The notes beneath the pieces were generated by a model, which was not told the DNA's origin, did no database searches, and saw nothing but the letters and a program-made list of their open reading frames with translations. The translations under genes were made by a program, and so were the position numbers. A stretch of DNA of 64,000 bases from Diadophis punctatus similis (taxonomy: Eukaryota; Chordata; Lepidosauria; Squamata; Dipsadidae). Where the stretch lies: the NCBI GenBank assembly GCA_023053685.1, contig JALIGW010000026.1:796501-860500 (forward strand), in the 5' to 3' direction. Position 1 is the first letter of the stretch. Every line of letters starts with the position of its first letter. This document shows, piece after piece, positions 23,672 through 54,500 of this stretch.

Positions 23672-24497
23672 AAGGAAAAAACAAAGAAAAGTCCAGCTGC
23701 CTTTTGAAAAAAGCATCTTGCGGACAACCATGACCTGGATGACTGAGAGTCTCCATAGACATCCAGGTCGGAGGGTACTCTTGAGGGCATCCAGCGCATC
23801 CTCTGGCTCAGCACAGGACTCCAAGCTAAACACCTAACCCTCGCCCTGGATTGACCAAGGAGACAAGACAGTCTCTTTCCCAGGTAAGGCGGACTCTTGT
23901 TTGAAGCCACAGCTTCCTTGAACACTAAGAGAAGCATCAGAAATAAACCTTCGCAGCAGCAGCCGCCGCCTGTGATGGAATAAATCTGATTTCTCCGCCA
24001 CAGGAGATTTGCAGAAGTCTTCAGGAAGTTTGCAAAGGAAGCGGCAGTTCCAGTTGTCTCCATTGCTGCTTTTGGGGTTCCCCCCCCCATCTCAAACCCT
24101 TCAGGGACGGTGCTCGACTGCCCCTCAGTGGCTCAAAGGGGCTTTGTCGCTCAGTTCATCAATGCCTGTCATTGTGTGGGGGAGGGGACACACGACACTT
24201 CAACCAATCCTCCTGCAAATTTCTTTGCCCCGCCTCCCACCTCTAAAGTAACGCTGTACCCTTTCTCATCCAACACTATTGACTGATTTCTGAGAAAGGC
24301 ACTTAATTGCAAGGGAAAGTTGATAACTAGCCTGCAGACTAAACCAGGAAACATATTGGGGTTCGGAAAACCTGAGCAAGACTCCCTCCGGGGCGCTGAA
24401 CCCTTGCAAGTCCCTCAGAACATTCTGATTTAACTGGCACTCAGATTTAACAGACTCCCTGAATGGTCCGTTAAATCAGAGTTTTCTATAATCCTAC

Positions 24498-24698
24498 GAG
24501 GGGTGAAATCCAGCAGGTTCTGACAGGTTCTGGAAAACCGGTAGCGGAAATTTTGAGGAGTTTGGAGAACCGGCAAATACCACCTCTGGCTGGCCCCAGA
24601 GTGGGGTGGGAATGGGGATTTTGCAGCATCCTTCCCCTGCCACGCCCACCAAGCCACGCCCACAGAACTGGTAGTAAAAAATTTGGGTTTCACCACTG
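24498..24698. mobile_element. hAT-like MITE (GGTGGGATTC family), inverted copy
   Basis: Reverse-oriented relative to 18461. The 8-bp flanks AATCCTAC (24490-24497) and AATCATAC (24699-24706) match at 7 of 8 positions. Confidence 0.8.
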
Positions 24699-24989
24699 AA
24701 TCATACCCCTGAAAACACCCAATGCTGAGCTCCAGAGAAGGACAGTGTACCAACTTTGGGGTGCAGGAGTGCATCAATGATGTGGGGTTCCCCTCCTTTG
24801 TGTGTCTTCTCTGTTTTTTGGGTGTGCAAGTTGGCCTTAAAGGTCCCTCTTCGACCCTCTCCCTCCTTCCCATCCTGGGATCTTGCTGGCCAACTGAGCG
24901 GCAGAGAAGCCTGCTGGGGCGGTGAGTGTGTTATGTTTGTGCTGGCTGGCTCTTTGTCAGCTGCCCTGGGTACCTGCCCCCAAACAAAG

Positions 24990-25130
24990 GTGTGTCCCTT
25001 CCCGCTTCTCCTGCCGCCATTCAGGGCTCCTGCCTGCCTCTCGGCTGCCTTCGGAGCCGCTGCTTGCTTTGAGGGAGAAGGAAGCGAGAAGGGAAGATTC
25101 GCTGGAGGATTTACCTGGCTGAAAAGCAGG
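24990..25130 (+). other. Possible non-coding first exon upstream of CCDC187
   Basis: Moderately GC-rich sequence ending in a strong donor, AAAGCAG|GTAAGG, at 25130. CCDC187 needs an upstream exon because its first recognised exon starts at a splice acceptor. No transcript evidence, so this is a guess from sequence. Confidence 0.25.
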
Positions 25131-25424
25131 TAAGGGAGCAGCAAAGGGTCCTTAGCATCCATGCAGCACCCCTATGCTCTGACCCTAACCCCACCCACCC
25201 CTGCAGGGATGTGTGAACGCAGCCAGAGAAGGGAATCTGATGCTCCTGGGTGTTGTGCATCAATTCAGCAACATTCCCAAGAACTCCTGAGTACGTCTGT
25301 TGTTACTCTTGACCCAGGAACAGTTCTTCACCCCCTGGTAAAAAGCGAGGCTTTGCAAATTTAAAGAAAGCCCTGTCTCTTCCCCTCTTAGAAATGTCTA
25401 CAGGTTCCTCCCCAAAGATCACAG

Positions 25425-25500
25425 AATTGTCGTGTGGGATGGTGGGAGACCATCTAGTCCAGCCCCCGCTCAGAGCAGAATAGTCCCCTATGCTTTTGCA
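25425..25500 (-). mobile_element. CR1 LINE 3'-tail fragment
   Basis: Short degraded piece with the tail signature GACCATCTAGTCCAGCCCCC on the minus-oriented pattern. Confidence 0.5.
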
Positions 25501-25549
25501 TACAGCTCTGGCTTTGAGATATAGCTTATAGGACCTTTAGGTGCTTTAC

Positions 25550-25830
25550 AAAGAGAGCCACTTTGGTCTAATCTTGGAGGCACCAAGCCAGAATGACCAG
25601 AACGCCTCATTTCCAAACAAACAATCCAGCAGAGAACAATAACCCTAATCAAGAAGCCACCAAGGAGAAGAGCAAACCTCAAAATATCACTGGCGGGGCA
25701 CACTACAGTGTATAAAGAGGGGAGCAAACCTCACACTCTGTTGCACTGATGAGGTTACCTAGTTGGGTCATGAAATGTCTGCAAGCAAACAACCAAGCCA
25801 AGAGAGCACCAAAGGAGTCCTCAGTTCAAC
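25550..25830 (+). mobile_element. Repeat carrying a hammerhead motif (Penelope-like remnant?)
   Basis: Contains TTACCTAGTTGGGTCATGAA and AACCAAGCCAAGAGAGCACC, which I recognise as a recurrent squamate interspersed repeat. The hammerhead-like core at 25741-25784 suggests a Penelope-like terminal repeat or a retrozyme-like unit. No coding part is seen. Confidence 0.45.
25741..25784 (+). ncRNA. Hammerhead ribozyme motif
   Basis: All core parts are present in order. Stem I strand TTGCA (25741-25745); CTGATGA (25746-25752); stem II from GGTTACC and GGGTCAT with a TAGTT-type loop and one mismatch; GAAA (25772-25775); TGTC (25776-25779) ending in the cleavage-type GTC; then TGCAA (25780-25784), perfectly complementary to TTGCA. 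Stem III is reduced to about one wobble pair, as in the minimal hammerheads of Penelope-like elements, which usually work as dimers. Confidence 0.65.
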
Positions 25831-26204
25831 TCTGAGCTACAGAGAGATTTTTATTGGGATTATGCAATTTAGCTGCCTTATTTACAGGTTGATGTCACAC
25901 GGTAAAGACCATCCATGGCTCTTGGATTCACAACCCTCAGCCATTATGGGTGACTTAGAAATGTGTAAACAGAAGCCAGGGGTGCTTCTTAACTCATAAA
26001 TCCCCAACGGCATCTCTGACAGAGCAAGTGGTGGGACCAAGAGGGGAATAGGAAGCTCTTGGGCCATGCTTGTGACACCTCAGCCAAGGCTCTCTCGGCC
26101 ACATGAGCCACTGAAGGCTGGGCTGGATGAGTTTCCCATCTCCATGGCTGTGGAGAAAACCACCTTGGCATTTTGTCTGTTCCTGCCAAATTGTTCCTGT
26201 TCCT

Positions 26205-26490
26205 GTTCCTGTTCCTCCTCCTCCTCCTCCTCATTATCATCATCCTTCTTCTTTCTCCCCCTCCTCCTCCTTTTCTCCTCCTCCTCTTTTCTCCTCCTCC
26301 TTCTTTCTCCTCCTCCTCCTCCTTTTCTCCTCCTCCTCTTTTCTCCTCCTCCTTCTTTCTCCTCCTCCTCCTCCTTTTCTCCTCCTCCTCTTTTCTCCTC
26401 CTCCTTCTTTCTCCTCCTCCTCCTCTCCTCCTCCTTCTTTCTCCTCCTCCTTTTCTCCTCCTCCTCCATCTTCCTCCTCCTCCTCTCTGC
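26205..26490. repeat. (CTC)n-rich polypyrimidine tract
   Basis: About 280 bases of nearly pure pyrimidine built from CTCCTC, TTTTCTCCTC and TTCTTTCTCC units, in an imperfect higher-order tandem. Long poly-Ser/Leu open frames across it are repeat artefacts. Confidence 0.95.
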
Positions 26491-26755
26491 CAACTGCCCA
26501 AAATACCAGTTTCTGGCAAGCCCAGGGGTGTGTTTTCTACACACAGCTGCTACCAGTGAAAACATTCATCAGAAGCTTTTTAACTGCCAACCTCTGAAAG
26601 AGGCCCTGAAAGGCACCATTTGTTCTCCCTCCGGAGCAATGCAAGGGAGGAGAAGCGGTGGAAATTGGGAGTCCACATGACGCTGTTGACAACGGGCCTA
26701 CCAATGGTGCGATTTTGGTAACACCATGGATGCACCATGGATGCAAAATAATGAC

Positions 26756-26938
26756 GGAGAGAACCAACCTAGAACTAAGGAGAAATTTCCTGACAGGGAG
26801 AACTTCTCCATCACTTGGAGGTTTTTAAGAAGAAACTGGACAATCATTTCTTTGTAATGGTATAGGGTCTCCTGCTGGAGCAGGGGGTTGGGCTGGAAGA
26901 CCTCCATGGTCCCTTCTAACTTTGTTATATTGTTAAAT
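26756..26938 (+). mobile_element. CR1 LINE 3' fragment
   Basis: Carries AACCTAGAACTAAGGAGAAA, GGAGGTTTTTAAGAAGAAAC and the tail GGGCTGGAAGACCTCCATGG, with internal deletions. Confidence 0.8.
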
Positions 26939-27440
26939 GTAAGTTCTGTTCGGTAGACCGTGAACATAACCCCACTGGAAGGCTATTTTTTTTAATCACT
27001 GATAAGGCCATTGTCAGGGTTCCAAATAGCATCCAAAATTAAATCAGAGTCCGAGTCAAAGTATTCCTCAAAGTCCCAATTTATTAATAGAGCCATGTTG
27101 GCACAATCTGGGTGAAACCCGAATCTGAAGTCCCCGGGGTTTCACCACCCAGTTGAAAGTTCAAGCCCTTACCCCCACACCCACAAATCCATCACGTTGT
27201 CCAATCTTCAATTGCCATGCTGGCAGAGTCCACCCATCTCTTTCCGTGCAGGTGCAGAGGTGCAGAGACAAAAGGATGACCTTGGCTTTCTGGAAAGAAT
27301 TTGTTATGGCTTCATACTAACCACCTCATACCATCCCCCCTCCCATTCTCCCACAGCAGAAAATGCGTAGTAGAATAGTATAAAGTGTGGCAGGCCCAAG
27401 AGCCCAAATAAAATGGCTTCGGCCTGACAGCCATTCCTTA
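26939..27440. other. Intergenic DNA, no gene recognised
   Basis: Nothing I can name; no convincing exon. Confidence 0.4.
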
Positions 27441-27444
27441 CTTA

Positions 27445-27545
27445 CAACACTGGAAGTTTTAAAGAAGAGATTGGATAACCATTTGTCTGAAGGGGGTTGG
27501 ACTAGAAGACCTCCAAGGTCCCTTCCACCTCTGTTATTCTATTTC
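27445..27545 (+). mobile_element. CR1 LINE 3' fragment
   Basis: ACACTGGAAGTTTTAAAGAA through GGGGTTGGACTAGAAGACCT to TCTGTTATTC; ends just before the acceptor of the first recognised CCDC187 exon. Confidence 0.85.
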
Positions 27546-27569
27546 CATTTCTTACTCTCTGCAGAACCA

Positions 27570-46500
<18,931 letters not shown>

Positions 46501-46591
46501 GCAGATTTCTCTCCGTTCTCACATTCTCACATTCAAATCCCAGCGTAAAAGTGGAGAGGGAAATTATAGTTGCTTTGAAAACAAATACAGG

Positions 46592-46935
46592 TATAAATAC
46601 ACAACCATTCGTTTAGTGACTATTCAAAGTTACAACGGCACTGAAAAAAAGTGACTTATGACCGTTTTTCACACTTACGACCGTTGCATCATCAGCATAA
46701 CGTGATAAAAATTCAGATGCCGGCAACTGACTTGTACTTATGACGGTTGCAACGTCCCGGGGTCACGTGATCCCCTTTTGCGACTTTCTGACAAGCAAAG
46801 TCAATGGGGAAGCCAGATTCACTTAACAACGTGTTGCTAACAACTGCAGTGATTCACTTAACAGCTGTGGCAAGAAAGGTCATAAAATAGCGCAAAACTC
46901 ACTTAAGAAATTTCTCACTTAGCAACTGAAATTTT
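46592..46935. mobile_element. GTAGTCC-family MITE in CCDC187 3' region
   Basis: AGTTACAACGGCACTGAAAA, GTCCCGGGGTCACGTGATCC and AAGAAAGGTCATAAAATAGC. It begins about 90 bases after the stop codon, so it is probably in the 3' UTR. Confidence 0.7.
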
Positions 46936-47139
46936 GAAACTGGGGCTGATGAGGGGCAAAACTGGCGCACACCAAAGACGGCGACACATTAAACAGCGAG
47001 CGCCACAACTGGCAGTCCCAGCAGATAGATCACCCAGCCTGTCACCAGCAAGGCTTCAATATGAAGATTATACTTACTCCAAGGCCTGGTGTTTTTTTTT
47101 TGCCTGCCGTGGTTTTGATCAATATTAACCTCTGGGGTC

Positions 47140-47145
47140 AATAAA
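47140..47145 (+). terminator. Candidate CCDC187 poly(A) signal
   Basis: AATAAA about 640 bases after the stop codon, before the purine tract and the QSOX2 promoter. Confidence 0.4.
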
Positions 47146-47355
47146 TCTTCGTAGGGGCCTCCAGAGAAGTCATTAGCTTTCATGGAAAATGATTATTTCT
47201 CAGTTAAACTCTGCGTTTAATTTCCAAGCCATCCGTCTCTTTTCCGGCTGTCCCCGCAGCAGCAGAATGGCCACAGCAAAGGGGGAGACCTCCAAGGAGC
47301 ACCCAGAGTCCCCACAGCCCTTTGGGGGTTTGCTTAGGCTCATTTATGGGAAATT

Positions 47356-47830
<475 letters not shown>

Positions 47831-48039
47831 GAAGGAAGAAAAGGTTTCCAGCGGCCCCTCTGGAGAAAGAGAAGGGGAAGGGGAAGGGAGGGGAAGGGGG
47901 TCCAGGGAAGGACAGGCGATCAGAACCGTCCAACTGAAGTGACTGACCCCCGAGGGGAAGGAGAAAGGAAGGCTAGGGGGAAGCCAGACCGGAAGGTCAG
48001 GGGATGATGGGCTCTGAGGTCCAAGCCTCCTAATCCCCA

Positions 48040-48540
48040 GCCTTCCAAGCCAAGGGAGCGGAGGGCGCCCGGTTGACGGAGGCTGCAGCCTCCCGATGGC
48101 CAGGAAGTCCCGCCCCCTGGGCCGCCTCGGCCGCTGATTGTGCGCTGAGCAGTGGGCGTGGCGAGAGACCGCCCCCGTCTCCAGGGCCGGCGGCCCGTTG
48201 CTAAGGGAGGCCTTCAGAGGCCTTGTGTCGGCCGGCCTTCCGGACCGGTCATGGCGGCGGCGACGGCGGTGGCGGTGGGCTCCTGCCCGGCGCCCCTCGG
48301 GCCGCGGCGGGCGCTGCGATGCCTCTTGGCGCTGCTGGCGATGGCGGCGGCGCCGGCCGGGGCGCGGCTGTACCAGGCCGGCGTGGACCCGGTGTGGGTG
48401 CTGGAGGGCGGCGCGGTGCGGGAGGCGCTGCGGGACTCGGACTCGGCCTGGCTGGTGCAGTTCTACTCCTCCTCCTGCGGACACTGCGTGGCCTTCGCGC
48501 CCACGTGGCGCGCCTTGGCGGGGGACGTCCACGGTGAGTC
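48040..48540 (+). promoter_or_regulatory. QSOX2 CpG-rich promoter and first exon
   Basis: GC-rich sequence starting about 210 bases before the QSOX2 ATG, with GTGGGCGTGGC (KLF/SP-type box) and GGCCGCTGATTG. The island continues through exon 1. No TATA box is obvious. Confidence 0.6.
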
Positions 48541-51500
48541 GGGGATGATGGGAGAGGAAGTCCAACCCCCCCCCCAGTGGTCCTCCCTTTGGGGAAGAGA
48601 CCCCCCCCCCTTTGCACAGCCTGCCTTGCCCAACCCAGCGCCCTCCGTCCCATCATCCCCAGCCTGAGGGGGAAGGCATCGCCTTTGAGGGCGCCCGGTT
48701 GGGGAAGCAGCGCTGAGAAGGCAGCCTTGTGGCAAGGCTTAATCGCAGCTTTATGGAAAGGGTTCAATTGCGGGGTGACCCTGGCAAGTGGGCGTTTTTT
48801 GCACCCCGGTTCTTGGATGGCCTCCTCGACCCCTTCGGTCTTCCTTCTGGTGGTTCCGGACCCCATGGAGAACTTGCAACCCTTTGCCCAAGAAGGAAGA
48901 TCATTTGCAAGCAGAGAGAGTTTGCAAACTGTAATTTTTAATTCTGTGATAAGGGCTGAATTCTCCGGTCTCTTCAGGCAATCTCCCTTGGTTGCTCTCC
49001 AGAAATGGGGACCTCTAACTCCCATCCTTCTCCCAATTGGAGGGAGCGATGGGATTAGAAAGCCCTCTCCTCTGCTGGCTGTCCATCTGCAGAAAGATGC
49101 TCCATAGCTTCTCCATGGAAGTTGTTGCTAGATCTCTAGGCTAGCTTTTAGATCCATGGATGGGAAGGACCCTGAGAAGCAGTGGAGTAGATCCTTGAGA
49201 TGCAGAGATCCCCCCCCCCTTTCAAAGATCTCCTGATACAATTGAAGCCCAGAGTTCTGGGTGGATCAATGGGCTGATTGACTCCTGGTTGGCTTGGACA
49301 ACGTTGAAAGATATGGACTTCAGGTAAGAGGTTCTTCTGCTTTCTTATCAGAGAGAGTTGGAAGTTGGACGGCTTAAGATAGCTGAACTACAATTCCCAG
49401 GGTCCTCACCATTGACTGTTCTGGCTGAGATTGCTGGGACTTGTAGTCCAACAAGTTCTGAAGGCTCTCATAGTCTTCACTTGATTGATTGACTATGCAC
49501 CATCAAATCAATTGTCAGTTCTTAGCAGCTCCGTAGATAGATTTTCTCCAGGGTGAACTTACTCTGTTTTGCATATTTTGGTTGAGCTGCAGGTTCAGTT
49601 CTAGCATCCTGGTGTCATTGAAAAAGTACCTTCTAGAGGAGGGCAAATATACCGATTTTTTAAATTCCTGAATATTACCCATCAAAGAAACTTTGTCTGG
49701 GAATATTTTGTCCCTTTTCATGGGCTGAATTGCAGCTTAAGTGCCTTTTTTGTCCAATGAGAAATGAACGTGTCAGTCTGAGCTAGTATCTCAGCAGCTG
49801 AGAAAAGTGCCATATTTTCTAAACACTCCAAGGCAACGTGTCAACAACAGTGTGGTTTCTTTTGTGTGTTCAGCTGAGTGTTTTTATGCAACAGCACGTT
49901 CTTTCCACAAGTTCCCTCTTTGGCTTAAAGAGAGCAAAACAGTAAGAAGACTTTGAGAGGACATACTGTATTTGGCGTGGCAAGCTTTCGAACTTGCACG
50001 ATGGAAAAATGTGGGAAGTTTCAAAATGTTTGGAATTTAGCAGCTAGTCCTTCTGGTTCGGCAGGCACTTTTGCTTGAAAGCTGCCTTGTGCAAATCAAG
50101 AGCGTAGGAGGCTGCCTCTAGAAGCCAGTAAGTAGCCTAACGCAGTGTTTCTCAACCTCAGCAACTTTAAGATGAGTGGGCTTGAATTCCCAGAATTCCC
50201 AAGCCAGCCAAGAACCCCAAATCCAGAGCCAGTTGGTCTTGCCGGGGTTCAGTTTCAACCCGTTGCTCCAGAAACTGCGAGAGGGAGGTCATGGCATCCC
50301 TTAACTCCCCACGGGCTGAGACTGACAGCTGGGTATCATCAGCATATTGATGATATCTCAGTCCATGGTGACGGATGATCTCACCCAACGGGCTTCATGT
50401 AGATGCTAAAGGGGGGCGGAGAGCGTAGGCGAAGCAAAGCAGTGGGAGAGGGCCTGGCCTCTCGGTTTTTAAATGGAAGTATTTCCTGGTTCCCTGTCTA
50501 GTACAATCATTCACACATCTACTTCAAAAGAAGTCCAGCTGAGTTTGTTGAGGCCTCTGACAGGATTTGCAGGAAAGAGAACTGGGTTGTTAGTTTAACA
50601 CTCAAATATCAAAGTAAAAGTGGTCGGTGCTTGTGAACACATTTGTCCTAATGTCTTAACGGAATTCTCACTTAACTGTTCTTTATGATGCTTGAAATGT
50701 ATATAGTCATCTTAGCAGGAATAATATGCAGGAAAAATCTCATTTTTTTTATCAGTGGATTTTCTAAGCAAAATATTGTCTTGATAATTAAACTAATTCT
50801 TGAATGCTGTAAGACTTGAATACGGTTATAAATGCCAGGAAATGTTAATGAACCAATTGAGAATTTCTTATATTGTCAGTTTGTTTTCTTATAATTGAAA
50901 CTGATACTGATAAGGCAAAGAAGCAGTACAGATATTGTCCTTGACTTACAACCATTCATTTAGTGTCCATTGACCATTTTTCACGCTTACAATCATTGCA
51001 GCATCCCCATGGTCACGTGATCAGGGCCGACACAAACTTCAGATGCTTGGCAACTGGCATGTACTTACGACGGTTGCAATGTCCCAGGATCACGTGATCC
51101 CCTTTTGCTGCCTTCTGACAAGCAAAGTTTTTCCTTTCTTTCCCCCTTTTGTGAATGGCCCGACCTGCCTCCCAGCTGGCGCATTTAACCAAGTGTTTGT
51201 GTTGAGGCTGGCTTGCATTGTGAAAAAGACAACATTTGCATGTCCTTTGTAAGGCTCACTTCATTGCAGTTGTAGGGGTGGGGAGAGGGGGTGGGGGGAG
51301 AAAAACAGCAGTGCCCGAATCATGAATGAAGCAGATAACCTGAAGCCAAACGTTTCAAGCTTGTGGTTTTATTCAGCGACAAACTAGCTTGCTCCCTATT
51401 GTGCGTTCGCCCATCTGTTCCGAAATGCTGATGGTTATCCTGGCGCCTGTTGCGTTGACAGCGTCCCATTTACAATGGCCATTTGCATCCTGTTCGTAAA

Positions 51501-54500
51501 CTGTTCGCATCTGTTTAATAAGTAAACAAAGAGAAGGTGGATTTTTTTGCAGCCCTCCGAGGAACATCTGGCTTGGGGTTTTAAGTCGCTTCTGGCAAGA
51601 TGGAAGGCTGTATACATTTGATAAATAAATGATGCTTCTTAGTTTTTCTTCCCTCCTTTTGTAAATGGAAGTAAGAATGGAAGGTCCTGAGGTCCGAAAA
51701 GTTGGTGACCCCTGGTCTACAGCATCGTCATTAAATTTCTATCTTGGCGTTTGGGGCTACCTTCGTTCCTTGCACCGGAGACAAATTCCTCGTGTGTCTA
51801 AGCACACTTGGGCAAAAAAGGCGTGTGTGTTCCCGGATGTGGAGAACCTTGGGATTGTGGGGTGTACACATTCTGTGCCGAAATGAAAGAATCTGACCCC
51901 TTGTTTCCTTTCAGAGTGGGAGCCAGTGATCAGAATTGGTGTGCTGGATTGTGGAGATGAGAAAAACTACAAACAGTGTACAGAGTATGGAATTCAGTAT
52001 TATCCCACATTCAGGGTAAGTAATTTCCAGCATCCTAGGAATGGTGGTCGTTTGATTTGGCCCCATGTCGTTTGAAATGTGTGGGGAAGGATTTCCCGTG
52101 GAAATTTAAATCCAGAACTGGGGTGCTCCTTCACTCCTCAAATCTGAGTCGCTCCGCACTTCTCTGTTAGTGTCTGTCTTTTGGGGGGAGGGTCAGAACT
52201 TTTAAAACATGTGGGTGATTATATTTAGAGTTGGACCGTTTTATTAATTTGGGCTGTTCTAAGCAAAACCTTTTCTTTTCTCCCTCCCTTCCAGTATTTC
52301 AAAGCTTTTACCAAGCAGTTTACAGTTGGAGAAAATCATCACGGTAAGTTCACATGCCCGTCTCCTTTCTCCTTGAAGATCACTCCCAGCCACCTTGTGT
52401 CTTAATCTGCAAGACGAATGTCCTTAAGGGCACGAAGCACATTCTGTGTGGCAGGAGCAGCAGCAGCCCTAATCAGCCAAGTCAGTCATGAAAAGAGGGT
52501 TGGCACCCCTAACTTGAAAGATGCTAAAGGCAGTCCTCAACGTACGACCAAAATTGAGCCTGAAGTATCCATTGCTAAGCAAGACTGCTGTTGAGTGAGT
52601 TTTGCCCCGTTTTGCCACAGTTGTTCAGTGATTTCGTACAGTTGTTCAGTTAGCAACACATAAAGATGAGCCAGTTGCCAAGAGTATCAATTTTTTTTTA
52701 AAAAAATAGTCTTTATTAAATTTTTACGATAAGAAAAAAGACACAAACAAAACACACGAACACAAACAAGTACACATATTTACAAACAACAACATGAAAT
52801 AGTCCAATTTAACAGCGTTATTTAAGTGTTTGTTTCGTATCAATATCTATATATACATTTTAAGTACATTCCATATTGTAATTATCGGTGAATATCATCC
52901 GTAATTTAATTAATTTACAAGCTGTAATTAAAAAAGAGTGTCAATTTTGATCACGCAATGCTGCAGTGGTCTTCAGTGTGAAAACCGGTCATAAGTCATT
53001 TCCCCCCAGTGCCGTTACAACTTCGAACGGTCACTAAACAAGTGGTCGTAAGTGGAGGGCTACCTGTACTTGGAGATGCTTTTTCCTTGAAGAGGGCGCT
53101 TCAGAGCCCCTGGTCCTTTCCTGCCGTGTCTTGCCAAACCCCGTTGGATCAGTGGCTGTTCATAGGAGGGATGAGCGAAGCGCTTTGCCAGACGCCAAGG
53201 AAGGTTCCCTTTCGGGATACCCGCCCGAGTGCCCTCCTCTTCTCTCTCCTCAGCAACCTCAGATCGGGATCTTCAGACCATCCGCCAAACAATGATTGAT
53301 TTTCTGCAGAACCATTCTCGAGAAGCAAGACCACCAACTTGTCCCTCTTTGGAGCCAACTCTGTGAGTCCCTTGCAGGCATCGAAGCACCCTGGGCTAAA
53401 AAAAGAAAGGAAGGAAGGAAGGAAGGAAGGAAGGAAGGAAGGAAGGAAGGAAGGAAGGAAGGAAGGAAGGAAGGAAGGAAGGAAGGAAGGAAGGAGGCTT
53501 TCTTGTAGAACCAATAAAGGAGAATTTCAGGGTGGAAATGAGGGGTCCCTGGAGGTCTCTGCACCAGGGGGAAAAAACTAAAGCAGGGCCGCTACAAATA
53601 CAGCAGCCTGTCATGGCACACTCTGAAAGCCAAATGACACATTTCAAGATCTGTTTTGTTGTTTGTTTATTGCAATTGTTTATTCCCTGCTTCTCAAGAT
53701 GATCATTCTCCCAAGCAAAGCTGCTTAAACAATTTATTTATTTATTTATTTGGTTTTCTTATATGCCGCCCTACTCCCGAGGGACTCAGGGCGGCGTACA
53801 GCAGAAAAGATACAAGAAACCAGCAATAAACATAATTAAAATCAAATACAAAAATTAAAAAATCAATATTACAAAAAAACATCCATCCACCAAACATACC
53901 CGGGGGAGAGCTCAGATGGATTAGTCTCTAACCCCCTGCCTGCAGGAAAAGCAATGTCTTGACGGCTTTTCGGAAGTCCAGCAGGGTGGGGATGGTTCGG
54001 GTCTCTGGGGGAAGTAAAAAGGCTTTTCATAATTTCTGCTTCTTGACAAATAATGTGAGTTGAAAACACTTGTAGATAAGCCATAGATATTATCAGTAAA
54101 TGTCTTCTTACCTTTATCTCTCCCGTGATTCTTTCATTAATTTTCATTCATTTTTCTCAATTATTTGTCCCTAATAGGCCAGAAGAAGTATTTCCCCTTT
54201 TCAATAAACACAGTCAGCGTTATACTGCCATCGTTTTTGAGAGCGGGAGCTCATATCTTGGCCGAGAGGTATTTATTTATTTATTTATTATTTATTTATT
54301 TGGTCGTTTTTATATGCCGCCCAACTCCCGTAGGACTCAGGGCGGCGTACAACATAATTCAAAAACAATTTATAAAAACGATACCAATGATACCATCATT
54401 CAAACATGGGAGATTGATCTTAATTTCAGTTTCTCTGTATCTACCCCTGATTGGAATGAGCCCCCATCCAGCCTTCCAGCTTTTACTATGTAAGCATGGA

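Larger units (their letters stand above)
23521..23760. mobile_element. Foldback repeat, probable Penelope-like element remnant
   Basis: Inverted arms 23524-23590 and 23645-23712 (for example GCAGCTGGGCTTTCTTGG versus AAAGAAAAGTCCAGCTGC) surround a short centre. Each arm carries GAAACGTC, on minus at 23573-23566 and on plus at 23661-23668. Same architecture as 14040-14290. Confidence 0.55.

Noticed and set aside
24756..25133. Protein-coding first exon of CCDC187
   Set aside because: Open frame has no family similarity and its frame cannot be tied to the exon at 27565; kept only as a possible non-coding exon.
26066..26680. Open frames of 128-204 aa across the CTC tract
   Set aside because: Products are poly-Ser/Leu/Pro or poly-Glu/Arg repeats from a microsatellite.
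48152..48250. Upstream in-frame ATG giving QSOX2 a 33-residue extension
   Set aside because: QSOX2 proteins begin with MAAA and a signal peptide; the extension is Arg/Pro/Gly-rich and would bury the signal peptide. The start at 48251 is preferred.
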